Shown here in pieces: positions 18,785 through 27,192 of a DNA stretch of 64,000 nucleotides; within the stretch, counting starts at the first letter, position 1, and every line of letters starts with the position of its first letter. Location: assembly GCA_015689775.1 (NCBI GenBank), contig WVSR01000004.1, forward strand, positions 124,001 through 188,000, in the 5' to 3' direction. The notes beneath the pieces are model-generated. The model did no database searches. It saw nothing but the letters and a program-made list of their open reading frames with translations, and was not told where the DNA came from. The position numbers and the translations under genes are program-made. Origin of the DNA: Rhodobacterales bacterium LSUCC0387 (GTDB taxonomy: Bacteria > Pseudomonadota > Alphaproteobacteria > Rhodobacterales > Rhodobacteraceae).

Positions 18785-19435
18785 ATGACAAAACCTGCCC
18801 CGGATTTGCCAGATGACGACACGTTACGCGACAGCGGCGTTTCAGCATCTGGCAGGGGACGGGTTTTGCTTTTGGCCTGCGGGGCCTTGGCGCATGAGGT
18901 TTTGGCGATCAAGGCGGCCAATGGGTTTGACCATCTTGATCTGCAATGCCTGCCCGCGATTCTGCACAATCGCCCTGAATTGATCCCTGACGCGGTTGAA
19001 GCGGCGGTCACGCGGGCGCATGGGGATTACGACAGCATTTACGTGCTTTATGCCGATTGCGGCACAGGCGGGGCTTTGGCCGCGCGCTGCGCCACACTCG
19101 GCGTTGAGATGCTCGAAGGCCCACATTGTTATAGTTTTTTCGAGGGCAATGTACGCTTCGAAGAATTGGGCGAGGTCACAGCCTTTTACCTGACGGATTT
19201 TCTCACCCGTCAGTTTGACGCCTTTGTCATCCGCCCTCTTGGCCTCGATAAACACCCCGAATTGCGGGATATGTATTTTGGCAATTACGAAAAACTGGTT
19301 TATCAGGCGCAGACGGATGAGCCCGCCTTAACCGAAAAAGCCAAGGCCTGTGCCGATTTGCTCGGCCTTGCTTTTGAACGCCGCTTCACAGGCTATGGTG
19401 ATCTTGAAACGGCTCTGAAAAAATGGGGGAATTAA
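18785..19435 (+). CDS. DUF1638 family protein
   Basis: Member of the DUF1638 family, commonly found beside corrinoid methyltransferase genes. It is 216 residues, with the recognisable blocks HNRPELIPDAVE (about 59-70), LYADCGTGG (about 88-96) and GPHCYSFF (about 115-122). No catalytic role is established from sequence alone. Position six bases after the corrinoid protein gene argues for a part in cobalamin-dependent methionine formation or reactivation. Its stop overlaps the stop of the convergent sufE gene (TTAA). Confidence 0.85.
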   Translation: MTKPAPDLPDDDTLRDSGVSASGRGRVLLLACGALAHEVLAIKAANGFDHLDLQCLPAILHNRPELIPDAVEAAVTRAHGDYDSIYVLYADCGTGGALAARCATLGVEMLEGPHCYSFFEGNVRFEELGEVTAFYLTDFLTRQFDAFVIRPLGLDKHPELRDMYFGNYEKLVYQAQTDEPALTEKAKACADLLGLAFERRFTGYGDLETALKKWGN

Positions 19436-19857
19436 CCCCGCGCTTCTGCCGCCAAAAGGTGAATGCGTTCGACCATGGCCCGCAACCCGTTTGAGCGCTG
19501 CGCAGAGAGGTGGTCATTCAATCCCAACCGCGCCAATTCTGCCCGTGGATCAACCGCCAGAACCTCAGCAATGCTGAGGCCTGCATAAAGCGCGTGCAAA
19601 ACCGCGATCAGGCCGCGCACAATCATCGCATCACTTTCACCTCGGAAATCGAACCGCGCCTCTGACCCCTGCCCTTCGATCCGCGGCATAATCCAGACCT
19701 GCGAGGCGCAGCCATCCACCTTGGTGGTCGGAACGCGCATCGCTTCGGGCAAGGGTTCCATCGCTTTGCCCAATTCGATCACATGGCGATAGCGGTCTTC
19801 CCAATCGTCGAGAAATTCAAATGTTTCTGCGATTTCCTCAAAGCGTTTGCTGGCCAT
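19432..19857 (-). CDS. sufE: SufE cysteine desulfurase sulfur acceptor
   Basis: Accepts persulfide sulfur from SufS for iron-sulfur cluster assembly. The 141-residue protein has the SufE pattern FEFLDDWEDRYRHVIELGK and the sulfur-carrying Cys in VDGCASQVW (about residue 50), followed by RFDFRGESDAMIVRGL. Convergent with DUF1638, the two stop codons sharing TTAA. No other suf genes are in the window. Confidence 0.93.
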   Translation of the reverse strand: MASKRFEEIAETFEFLDDWEDRYRHVIELGKAMEPLPEAMRVPTTKVDGCASQVWIMPRIEGQGSEARFDFRGESDAMIVRGLIAVLHALYAGLSIAEVLAVDPRAELARLGLNDHLSAQRSNGLRAMVERIHLLAAEARG

Positions 19858-19985
19858 TCTACCCTCATCCTTCTGCCACCTACCCCTGACCTAAAGCGCA
19901 GCCCCCCATTCGTCCAGAGGCGCTTTTCAAAACCGCCCTGATAGGGTAGCTCTCAAAGGGTGATGGTTTGCCAAGAGGGGCCAAT

Positions 19986-20429
19986 ATGCTGCGCACTGCC
20001 ATTTTTGCTGCGATGATCTTGGGGCTTGTGGGCTGTTCCACGCGGCTGAACCCGTTTAACTGGTTCGGGAATGACCGCCAAGAGCAGCGGATCGAGGTTG
20101 TGCAGGTCGAGGAATTTGTCGATCCACGCCCGCTTGTCGCAGATGTAATCTCGCTTGAGGCGGATCAGGTTGACGGCGGCGCCATCATCCGCGCCGTAGG
20201 ACGGGCAGAGCGTCAAGGCTATTGGGAGGCCGAATTGGTCGAGATTTCAAATGAGGCCGGGCTCATGCTGTTCGAATTCCGCGTGGTTCCCCCGCGGTAT
20301 GAAACGGCAGAAGGTGCGCCGCGCACACGCGAAATTCTGGTTGGCACGTTTCGCAGCGCGAATGAACTGCGCGGTGTCACACGGATCAGCGCGCAAGGGG
20401 CTAACAACCGCCGCACGGTATCGCGTTAA
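19986..20429 (+). CDS. Conserved small lipoprotein, function unknown
   Basis: A 147-residue exported lipoprotein. The signal sequence MLRTAIFAAMILGLVGCSTR ends in the lipobox LVGC with Cys17 as the lipid attachment site. The rest is a soluble domain with a beta-rich middle (QGYWEAELVEI, MLFEFRVVPP). I do not recognise a named family. The ATG at 19986 is chosen because it starts the signal peptide; the frame is open six codons further upstream. It is convergent with rnd, their stop codons overlapping in TTAA. Confidence 0.75.
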   Translation: MLRTAIFAAMILGLVGCSTRLNPFNWFGNDRQEQRIEVVQVEEFVDPRPLVADVISLEADQVDGGAIIRAVGRAERQGYWEAELVEISNEAGLMLFEFRVVPPRYETAEGAPRTREILVGTFRSANELRGVTRISAQGANNRRTVSR

Positions 20430-21619
20430 AGTTCGAACAACACCACTTTGTTGCCTTTGACACCAAGGCCCACATCGCCCTGGACAAGGCGCAGTGCGTC
20501 CTCGCCAAAGACCTTACCGCGCCAACCTTTGCGCCACAGGCCATCCAAATGGCCAGAAGCGATATTGTCCAAATCCAGGCTGGACGCGATCAACTTTTGC
20601 GCGACACCCGCCTCATCGGCCTTAGCCTTGAGCAAGACACGCAGCAAATCGGCCAGGGCAGGGTTCAGGTCGCTGCGATCGGGCCCATTAGGCAGTTTGG
20701 GGAATTTTTCTGGGGGCACCTCCATGCCACGATTGACCGCCGCAATAATGCCTTCTGCAATATCGCCCCGCCGCGCCTCGCGCAGCAACAGGCGCGATTT
20801 CGATAAATCAGACAAAGAGCGCGGCTTGGTCGAGGCCAATTCCATCAAGGCATCATCCTTGAAGACGCGTGAACGCGGGATGTTACGCTCCTGCGCATAG
20901 GCCTCGCGGAACGTGGCCAATTCGCGCACAACCGCCAAGAGCCTTCCCGAGGTTGAGCGCATTTTGATCCGCATCCACGCGTGATCTGGATCTACGATAT
21001 AACTGTCCGCATTGGTCAGCTGCGCCAATTCTTCTTCCATCCATGCGCTGCGCCCAGATCGGGCCAGTTGCGCGGACAGATATTCATAAATCTGGCGCAG
21101 ATGCGTGACATCCGCCAGAGCATAGGTTTTTTGCGCATCGGACAGGGGACGCCGCGACCAATCGGTAAAGCGCGAGGACTTATCAAGCGCGGCCTTGGCA
21201 ATTTTGCGCACCAAAGTTTCGTATCCCACTTGATCGCCAAATCCGCAGACCATTGCGGCCACTTGCGTATCAAACAGTGGCGCGGGCACAAGCCCGCCTT
21301 CGACATGAAAGATCTCGAGATCCTGCCGCGCGGCATGGAACACCTTGACTACATCAGGGTTGCGGAACAACTCATAGAGCGGCTCAAGCGACATGCCCTC
21401 AGACAGCGGGTCAACCAAAACCGCGCCACTGTCATCCGTGCCCGGCATCGCCAATTGGACAAGACACAGCTGCGCGTAATAAGTACGCTCGCGCAGAAAT
21501 TCAGTGTCAACGGTCACATAAGGGTGCTGTCCGGCGGCCTCACAAAATTCGGCCAATTCGGATGTGTTTGTCAGCGTCTTCGGCAAGGGCGTTACTTCTT
21601 CAATTTTTCCGCGGTACAT
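20426..21619 (-). CDS. rnd: Ribonuclease D
   Basis: 3'-5' exoribonuclease for tRNA and structured RNA maturation. The DEDD exonuclease motifs are visible: VDTEFLRE (Asp38, Glu40), HAARQDLE near 105-112 and YALADVTHL near 166-174. An HRDC domain follows (about 215-295). Length is 397 residues. The ATG at 21619 has no clear ribosome-binding site, and a TTG about 11 codons in is possible, so the exact N-terminus is open. It lies 44 bases downstream of purN on the same strand, probably in the purM-purN transcript. Confidence 0.93.
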   Translation of the reverse strand: MYRGKIEEVTPLPKTLTNTSELAEFCEAAGQHPYVTVDTEFLRERTYYAQLCLVQLAMPGTDDSGAVLVDPLSEGMSLEPLYELFRNPDVVKVFHAARQDLEIFHVEGGLVPAPLFDTQVAAMVCGFGDQVGYETLVRKIAKAALDKSSRFTDWSRRPLSDAQKTYALADVTHLRQIYEYLSAQLARSGRSAWMEEELAQLTNADSYIVDPDHAWMRIKMRSTSGRLLAVVRELATFREAYAQERNIPRSRVFKDDALMELASTKPRSLSDLSKSRLLLREARRGDIAEGIIAAVNRGMEVPPEKFPKLPNGPDRSDLNPALADLLRVLLKAKADEAGVAQKLIASSLDLDNIASGHLDGLWRKGWRGKVFGEDALRLVQGDVGLGVKGNKVVLFEL

Positions 21620-21663
21620 GGGTTTACGAAAAGGAGCAGGAAAAGGAAAGCCCCCCCTCTGGT

Positions 21664-22266
21664 TCAGGGCGCAGCATCCTCAAAGATCAGCGGGCTGCGA
21701 TAGCCCGCAGCAAAGCGGCGCAACACGGCAGGGTAAAGGCGATGCTCCTTCACCAAAACCCGCGCGGCCAATGTTTCGGGTGTATCCCCTGCCACCACAG
21801 GAACGCATGCCTGCCCCAAGATCGGACCATCATCCAAATCGGCGGTCACCTCATGCACTGTGCAGCCCGCGATATCGTCCCCCGCCTCAATCGCGCGGGC
21901 GTGGGTGTGGAGGCCGCGATATTTGGGCAAAAGTGAGGGATGAACATTCAGCATCCGCCCGTGATAGCGGGCCACAAAATTAGCAGTCAAAACCCGCATG
22001 AAACCCGCAAGCGCGATGATATCGGGCTGATATTGGCCAAGCACCTTGGCCATCTCAGCCTCAAAGGCCGCGCGATCAGACCCAAAGGGTTTGTGATCCA
22101 CTACCACAGTTGGCACGCCTGCGGCTTCTGCCTTGGCCAGACCGCCTGCATCAGGGATATTTGACAAAACCACACAGGCGCGTGCAGGGTGATCCCCCTT
22201 CATTGACTTGAGCAGTTCCACCATATTGGAACCGCCCCCTGAAATCAGGATGGCGACCCGTTTCAC
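21664..22266 (-). CDS. purN: Phosphoribosylglycinamide formyltransferase
   Basis: GAR transformylase using 10-formyltetrahydrofolate in purine synthesis. [15 protein letters not shown] starts the protein, and the catalytic region is seen in [27 protein letters not shown] with Asn-His-Asp chemistry (DDGPILGQ). Length is 200 residues. The start is a GTG at 22266 whose bases overlap the purM stop (GTGA), so the two are translationally coupled. Confidence 0.94.
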   Translation of the reverse strand: MKRVAILISGGGSNMVELLKSMKGDHPARACVVLSNIPDAGGLAKAEAAGVPTVVVDHKPFGSDRAAFEAEMAKVLGQYQPDIIALAGFMRVLTANFVARYHGRMLNVHPSLLPKYRGLHTHARAIEAGDDIAGCTVHEVTADLDDGPILGQACVPVVAGDTPETLAARVLVKEHRLYPAVLRRFAAGYRSPLIFEDAAP

Positions 22267-23324
22267 GAAAGCGCGCCCTTATAGGTCACACCAGAGCTCG
22301 CCTCAACCACGCCAAGCCGTGTCACGGTTTCACCCGCAGCCACCAAGAGCCGTGCAATGGTATCGGCCTCAAGCGCATCGACAACCATGCACATCCCGAT
22401 TCCTGCGTTAAAGGTTTTGAGCATCTCGCGTGTCTCAATCCCGCCTGTCTCGGCCAACCATTGGAATACAGGTGGCAGGCCCCAAGCGCCCAAATCAATC
22501 CGCGCGCCAAGCCCCACTGGCAGGACACGGGGCAGATTCTCGGTCAAACCACCGCCCGTGATATGGGCCAACCCATGCACCCCACCTGCGCGGATCGCCT
22601 CAAGAATAGGTTTCACATAAAGCCGTGTTGGGGCCAAAAGCGCGGCACCAAGGCTTGTCTCGGGGGCGAAGGGCGCAGGGTCTGACCATGCTAAACCCGA
22701 CACCTCAACAATACGGCGCACCAAAGAATAGCCGTTTGAATGCACCCCGTCGGAGGCCAAGCCGAGAATCACATCGCCCGCAGTGACATTGGCAGGCAGG
22801 CTTGCGCCGCGCTCCATCGCGCCAACAGCAAAGCCCGCAAGGTCGAAATCGCCCGCGTCATACATGCCAGGCATTTCAGCTGTTTCCCCACCAACCAACG
22901 CACAGCCCGATTGAGCACAACCCTCGGCGATCCCTTCGATGATCCGTGCAGCCTGATCCACCGCCAATTTACCGGTGGCAAAATAGTCAAGGAAGAACAA
23001 AGGCTCCGCCCCTTGGCAGACCAGATCATTGACGCACATCGCCACCAAATCAATGCCGATGGTGTCCACAACGCCCGTATCAATCGCGATGCGCAGCTTG
23101 GTGCCAACCCCATCGGTGGCCGCGACCAAAATCGGGTCATTATATCCTGCGGCCTTGAGATCAAACAAAGCCCCAAAACCGCCTAGTCCCGACATCGTCC
23201 CCGCCCGTGCGGTTGCGGCAGCGGCAGGTTTGATCCGATCAACAAGCGCATTGCCCGCATCAATATCAACACCAGCTTGGGCGTAGGTGAGACTGTTTTT
23301 GGGGGCAGAGTCGTCTGTCGACAT
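22263..23324 (-). CDS. purM: Phosphoribosylformylglycinamidine cyclo-ligase
   Basis: AIR synthetase, the step after FGAM synthase. Family marks are [14 protein letters not shown] at the start, [11 protein letters not shown] (about 89-99), [11 protein letters not shown] (about 152-162) and the [16 protein letters not shown] block. Length is 353 residues. It is first in a purM-purN-rnd cluster separated from the purC-purQ cluster. About 134 bases divide it from the divergent tRNA gene. Confidence 0.95.
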   Translation of the reverse strand: MSTDDSAPKNSLTYAQAGVDIDAGNALVDRIKPAAAATARAGTMSGLGGFGALFDLKAAGYNDPILVAATDGVGTKLRIAIDTGVVDTIGIDLVAMCVNDLVCQGAEPLFFLDYFATGKLAVDQAARIIEGIAEGCAQSGCALVGGETAEMPGMYDAGDFDLAGFAVGAMERGASLPANVTAGDVILGLASDGVHSNGYSLVRRIVEVSGLAWSDPAPFAPETSLGAALLAPTRLYVKPILEAIRAGGVHGLAHITGGGLTENLPRVLPVGLGARIDLGAWGLPPVFQWLAETGGIETREMLKTFNAGIGMCMVVDALEADTIARLLVAAGETVTRLGVVEASSGVTYKGALS

Positions 23325-23458
23325 AAGGGAGGCCTTTCATCAGGGCAAGTTCTCGGCAGTATTCGCCGCCCTGATACCGATCTTCGCTGCCTTCGTCCAT
23401 AAGCGAGTGATCCAATACTTGACCCCTTCGCATTGGCGCAGTAATCCCAACCCCAAGG

Positions 23459-23535
23459 GGGCCTGTAGCTCAATTGGTTAGAGCAGAGCGCTCATAACGC
23501 TTTGGTTGCGGGTTCAAGTCCTGCCGGGCCTACCA
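23459..23535 (+). tRNA. tRNA with CAU anticodon, probably tRNA-Ile2 (lysidine type)
   Basis: A full cloverleaf of 77 bases with encoded CCA. The acceptor stem is GGGCCTG paired with CGGGCCT (two G-U pairs), the D arm is GCTC-AATTGGTTA-GAGC, the anticodon loop CTCATAA reads CAT, and the T arm is GCGGG-TTCAAGT-CCTGC. A CAU anticodon can mean Met or the AUA-reading Ile2. The GGGCCTGTAGCTCA start resembles tRNA-Ile of this group more than elongator Met, so Ile2 is preferred. Confidence 0.9.
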
Positions 23536-23550
23536 TCTTCCCCATCAAGG

Positions 23551-24885
23551 CTATCGCGGCAAAATGATATCGGCCTTCAATCCGCCCAGATCGGCGCTTT
23601 GCCCCAAAGTCAGCCGCCCGCCATGCCGCCGGGCGATATCTTGCGCAATCGCCAAACCCAATCCAACGCCCGAGCCGCGATTTTGGTTTCGCGCCACATC
23701 CAACCGCACGAAGGGCCGGATCGCCTCCTCGCGCTGATCTGCGGGGATGCCTGGCCCGTCATCTTCAACAGAAATGCGCCATTGGCGTGGCGTGAACGCC
23801 AAGGTCACGCGCGCCTCGCTGCCATATCGCTGCGCATTTGAAATCAGATTGCCAAGCGCACGGCGCAGCGCCGCAGGTCGGAATGTGGCAGCATGATCCT
23901 GAAGCATCCCACTCTTCGAATAATGGGCAAAGCTGATCTGCGCCCCTGACCGTGTGGCATCTGAGACAATCTCGCGCAGGAATTTATCAATATCCAATTC
24001 CGCCAAATCATCCAACGCATCGCCGCGGGCGAAATTAAGAAACGCCTCTAGCAGGGTTTCCATCTCCTCGACATCACGGCGCAGGGCCGTCACATCTTCG
24101 CTTTCCTCCATCACACTGAGGCCCAATTTCATCCGTGTTAAAGGGGTGCGCAAATCGTGACTGACACCTGACAGCATCATGGTGCGCTGCTCGATCTGAT
24201 TTTCAATACGATTGCGCATATCAAGAAAGGCGCGGCCCGCACTGCGCACTTCCAATGCACCTGCGGGGCTGTAATCCACGATGCGGCCTTTGCCAAAATC
24301 CTCAGCCGCTCGCGCCAAGCGGCGAATTGGGCGCAATTGGTTGCGTAAGAACAGAAAGGCCACAGTGGTCATTAAAATGCCCGTAAACACCATCAATACC
24401 AACAATTGATGAGGGTTAGAGGCCGATACACGCCGCCGCGCAATCTCGGCATCCACGCGCGTGCCATTGGCAAGACTGAGCCCGATCATCACCTTGCGAT
24501 CATCGGTGACCAGATCAATCCATGTCACCTCGGGCACCGCGCGGCGCAAAACCTCAATCACACTGCGCCCAGAGAGGTCATAAAAGGCGCGCGCCTCAAG
24601 TCCCTCACCCTCAAATGGCTTGGCCCCGCCCTCAAAAAGGCTGATCTCAAGCGGGGCAGCCACACTGCGCCCTGCCCAAATACCGTCACGCTCAACCTCT
24701 TGGATGATAAAGCGCAGCTCAACCGCCAACCCCTCCATCATCTGACGCGTCACCCCGTCAAAATGGCGCTGCAAAAACGCCGCAGATACCACAAGCTGGA
24801 TCGTCAAAATCGGCACAAGCAATATCAGCGCAGCCCGGCCATAGAGGCCGCGTGGCAGCATTTTCTTGATCAAACGCGTCAACAT
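23551..24885 (-). CDS. EnvZ-like sensor histidine kinase
   Basis: Inner-membrane kinase with a transmembrane helix at about 16-36, a periplasmic domain, a second helix at about 160-180, a HAMP linker (RNQLRPIRRLARAAEDFGKG), the HisKA box LSGVSHDLRTPLTRMK (phospho-His near 247) and an HATPase domain with EDDGPGIP and GSGVGLGLAIAQD. Length is 444 residues. The ATG at 24885 begins MLTRLIKKMLPRGLYGRAAL and is much more plausible than the upstream in-frame start at 25011, which runs into the divergent gene. No response regulator is adjacent, so its OmpR-type partner must lie elsewhere. Confidence 0.85.
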   Translation of the reverse strand: MLTRLIKKMLPRGLYGRAALILLVPILTIQLVVSAAFLQRHFDGVTRQMMEGLAVELRFIIQEVERDGIWAGRSVAAPLEISLFEGGAKPFEGEGLEARAFYDLSGRSVIEVLRRAVPEVTWIDLVTDDRKVMIGLSLANGTRVDAEIARRRVSASNPHQLLVLMVFTGILMTTVAFLFLRNQLRPIRRLARAAEDFGKGRIVDYSPAGALEVRSAGRAFLDMRNRIENQIEQRTMMLSGVSHDLRTPLTRMKLGLSVMEESEDVTALRRDVEEMETLLEAFLNFARGDALDDLAELDIDKFLREIVSDATRSGAQISFAHYSKSGMLQDHAATFRPAALRRALGNLISNAQRYGSEARVTLAFTPRQWRISVEDDGPGIPADQREEAIRPFVRLDVARNQNRGSGVGLGLAIAQDIARRHGGRLTLGQSADLGGLKADIILPR

Positions 24886-24937
24886 AGGCCATCTATAGCC
24901 GCGGCCCGCGCAAAGTGCCAAAGGAAAAACACGCCCG

Positions 24938-25792
24938 ATGATGACCGAGTATGGCTCACTTTTGCGCAGCATCTGCGCCCCAAACCCCTCGCCTTTGACC
25001 GCAGAGGGCACATTGACCTATATGCTGGGGGAAACCTCTATCGCCGTGATTGACCCCGGGCCCGCATCAGATCAGCATCTGGCCGCGATCCTCTCGGCCG
25101 TGCCACAGGGCGGGCGGATCACCCATATTTTTGTCACCCACGCGCATTTGGATCACAGCGCCCTGGCCCGTCCTTTGGCCGCGGCGACACAGGCGCCCAT
25201 TTTAGCGGCAGGCCCATGGGATATGGGGCGCAGCCCGCTGCCTGATCTGGGCGGTGGCGAGGGGGTGGATCGCGGCTTCACGCCCGATATCGCCCTGCCC
25301 GATGGTGCGATGATCGAGACAGAAGACTGGCGCATTACCGCCCATCATAGCCCCGGCCATATGGGCAATCACATGAATGCCGCATGGCAAGATGTCGAAT
25401 TTTGCGGCGATATCGTCATGGATTGGTCAAGCACCTTGATTTCCCCGCCTGATGGTCATTTGGGGGCCTATTTGACCTCACTCGCTGCGATAGAGGCGCG
25501 CGGGCCAAAGCGGCTCTTGCCTGCCCATGGAGCCATGATTGCAAACGCCCGCGCGCGCTGCGCCGAGTTGCGCACCCATCGCATAATGCGCCACGCCCAG
25601 ATTCTCGCAGCCCTCACAGAGACCCCGCGCAGCCTTAGCAGCCTGCGCGCCGAAATCTACCCCGATCTTCAGCCCGTGCTCCGCCCGATGGCTGAGCGCA
25701 ATATTTTGGCACATCTCATTGTATTAATTGAAGGAAAAAAAGCAAAATCAGATCATCCCGTCAGCGCGAAAGCAGGATTTTCGATAATTTGA
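24938..25792 (+). CDS. Metallo-beta-lactamase-fold hydrolase
   Basis: Hydrolase of the MBL superfamily. The zinc motif THAHLDHS (HxHxDH) lies at about 68-75, with further metal ligands in HHSPGHMGNH (about 135-144), FCGDIVMDWS (about 152-161, bridging Asp) and LLPAHGA (about 193-199), followed by a C-terminal helical domain. Length is 284 residues, like the LACTB2/hydroxyacylglutathione-hydrolase-like group. The substrate cannot be assigned. AAGGA precedes the ATG. It is divergent from the EnvZ-like kinase with 52 bases between starts. Confidence 0.85.
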   Translation: MMTEYGSLLRSICAPNPSPLTAEGTLTYMLGETSIAVIDPGPASDQHLAAILSAVPQGGRITHIFVTHAHLDHSALARPLAAATQAPILAAGPWDMGRSPLPDLGGGEGVDRGFTPDIALPDGAMIETEDWRITAHHSPGHMGNHMNAAWQDVEFCGDIVMDWSSTLISPPDGHLGAYLTSLAAIEARGPKRLLPAHGAMIANARARCAELRTHRIMRHAQILAALTETPRSLSSLRAEIYPDLQPVLRPMAERNILAHLIVLIEGKKAKSDHPVSAKAGFSII

Positions 25793-25863
25793 CCTTAAGA
25801 ACGATTTTTTCGCCCCAAAGCACTGGACGCGCAAAAATCGTCTTGCTATACGGCCCAACGTGT

Positions 25864-25938
25864 TCCGGCGTAGCTCAGCGGTAGAGCAGTTGACTGTTAA
25901 TCAATTGGTCGTAGGTTCGATCCCTACCGCCGGAGCCA
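25864..25938 (+). tRNA. tRNA-Asn (GUU)
   Basis: Complete cloverleaf of 75 bases with encoded CCA. The acceptor TCCGGCG pairs with CGCCGGA, the anticodon stem TTGA/TCAA encloses the loop CTGTTAA (anticodon GTT), and the T arm is GTAGG-TTCGATC-CCTAC. The sequence downstream holds a broken mobile-element gene, so this tRNA may have served as an integration site. Confidence 0.96.
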
Positions 25939-26058
25939 ATATTCAAAACAAAACAGCATATAAGAGATGAGCCGCAGGAAGGTTGCCCACGCGATCTCGG
26001 GTTGGTCACCAGATTGGTCACTAAGCGGTCACGCTTGTGTTGGCTTGGATTTTGGCGA

Positions 26059-26451
26059 CTACGGGAAAGCGTTGAGTCGGGTCGCATCGCCACCTGCAAG
26101 TTTATGCGACTCTCTGATGTGTTTACACTTGTCCGTTCGGCTGGCAGACCAGAAGCTCGCCACGGCCTCTGCCACGGAACCTGCACTGTCCATATCAAGA
26201 AACTGTGCGGCACGCTCAGACTTGAATAATGGTACATCTGCAAGGGACGTTGCGCGGGCCTTGCTCCAATCCGCAAAGCGTCGCGCAAGTCCGTTGAGAC
26301 CCTCGCCGGCAATGAAAAAAACGAAACCCTGCTTTGTGGCTCGCCCGTGAAACTGAGTGCCTCAAGCGCGTAAATCCGCCCAGTGGGCGCTGATATTAAA
26401 CACATCCCCCTGCCCCTGGGCCTTCCGTGACTTGTCGCCACCGTCAGCCAT
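26059..26451 (-). pseudogene. Broken RepA-like AAA ATPase of plasmid/phage type
   Basis: Reading from the ATG at 26451, one frame runs to the TAG at 26059 but is interrupted by a TGA after HWADLRA. After the interruption come the segments HGRATKQGFVFFIAGEGLNG, LARRFADWSKARATSLADVP and LFKSERAAQFLDMDSAGS. The GFVFFIAGEG..GLARR..AW pattern followed by PLF.S..AA..LD is that of AAA_25/RepA-like ATPases from phages and integrated plasmids. The P-loop expected ahead of it is missing, which implies an internal deletion, and the C-terminal half is also absent. It lies 120 bases from tRNA-Asn. Family assignment is by memory of the motif, not by a search. Confidence 0.55.
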
Positions 26452-26622
26452 TTCGAAAGCCTGCCGCTTGGACAATCTGCGCTGCTTGGAGACCTGGCAC
26501 ATGCTGGGGCAGTGAGACTAGATCATCACTGCGGCCAGCGCGAGATGCGGCCTTGCCCTTGATGGGTGAAGCGTTGCACCAATACGGCCCCGACCATCCA
26601 TGATGGCGGGGCCGGGCGCCCG

Positions 26623-27078
26623 TCAGACCGCGGCGTCTTCGTTGACGACCTCGGCGAAGGATTGAAAGAACTTGGCTGCCAGTTTCTGCGCCGTGCTCTG
26701 GATCAGGCGACTGCCAAGCTGGGCAAGCTTGCCGCCGATGACGGCCTTGGCCTCGTAGCGCAAGACCGTCTCGTTGGGGCCGTTTTCGGCAAGCGTCACG
26801 GTCGCGCCGCCCTTGGCATGGCCCGCGGCGCCACCATTGCCCTTACCGGTCAGGGAAAACATGTCCGGCGCCCCGGCGGTATCCAGCTGCACAGTGCCAC
26901 TGAACTTGGCTTTCACGGGGCCGATCTTCAGAACGACCAACGCCTCCAATTCGGTGGCGGAGTGTTTGATCAGCTCTTCGCAGCCCGGGATACACTGCTG
27001 AAGAACCGCAGGGTCGTTGAGGGCAGCATAGACCTGTGCCTTGGGCGCGTTGATGACGATCTCGTCGGAAAGTTCCAT
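26623..27078 (-). CDS. coxG: CoxG, SRPBCC-family CO dehydrogenase accessory protein
   Basis: Member of the CoxG (CO dehydrogenase subunit G) family with an SRPBCC/Bet v1-like fold. In Oligotropha CoxG anchors CO dehydrogenase to the membrane. The 151-residue protein starts MELSDEIVINAPKAQVYAAL with the family stretch VLQQCIPGCEEL and then KIGPVKAKFSGTV. It is the last gene of the cox operon here. GAAGGAT precedes the ATG, and the 33-codon ORF ends 12 bases upstream. Shorter than CoxG proteins that carry a C-terminal hydrophobic tail, so attachment by that route is not evident. Confidence 0.88.
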   Translation of the reverse strand: MELSDEIVINAPKAQVYAALNDPAVLQQCIPGCEELIKHSATELEALVVLKIGPVKAKFSGTVQLDTAGAPDMFSLTGKGNGGAAGHAKGGATVTLAENGPNETVLRYEAKAVIGGKLAQLGSRLIQSTAQKLAAKFFQSFAEVVNEDAAV

Positions 27079-27090
27079 TTCATATCCTTC

Positions 27091-27192
27091 TTAACAGCAA
27101 GGGAATTTGATGATTGAGATAAGCTCGACCTGTTCGGGGGACAGCGCCAGTTTGCGGCGCCATCTCAGGGCAAGGGTGCGAAAGGCTTTCAT
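27091..27192 (-). CDS. 33-residue peptide ending in Cys-Cys, inside the cox operon
   Basis: The ATG at 27192 overlaps the TGA of the mocA-like gene (ATGA) and the ORF ends 12 bases before coxG. The peptide is basic in its first half (MKAFRTLALRWRRKLALSPE) and ends QVELISIIKFPCC. The tight coupling on both sides argues that it is translated. I do not recognise a named family. A role in metal or cofactor handling is suggested only by the terminal cysteine pair and by the neighbours. It could also be a short remnant retained by chance. Confidence 0.5.
   Translation of the reverse strand: MKAFRTLALRWRRKLALSPEQVELISIIKFPCC

Noticed and set aside
25875-26441. 188-codon minus-strand ORF crossing tRNA-Asn
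   Set aside because: Its end is the reverse complement of the tRNA (GGRDRTYDQLINS), a well known spurious translation. The AAA remnant is in a different frame.
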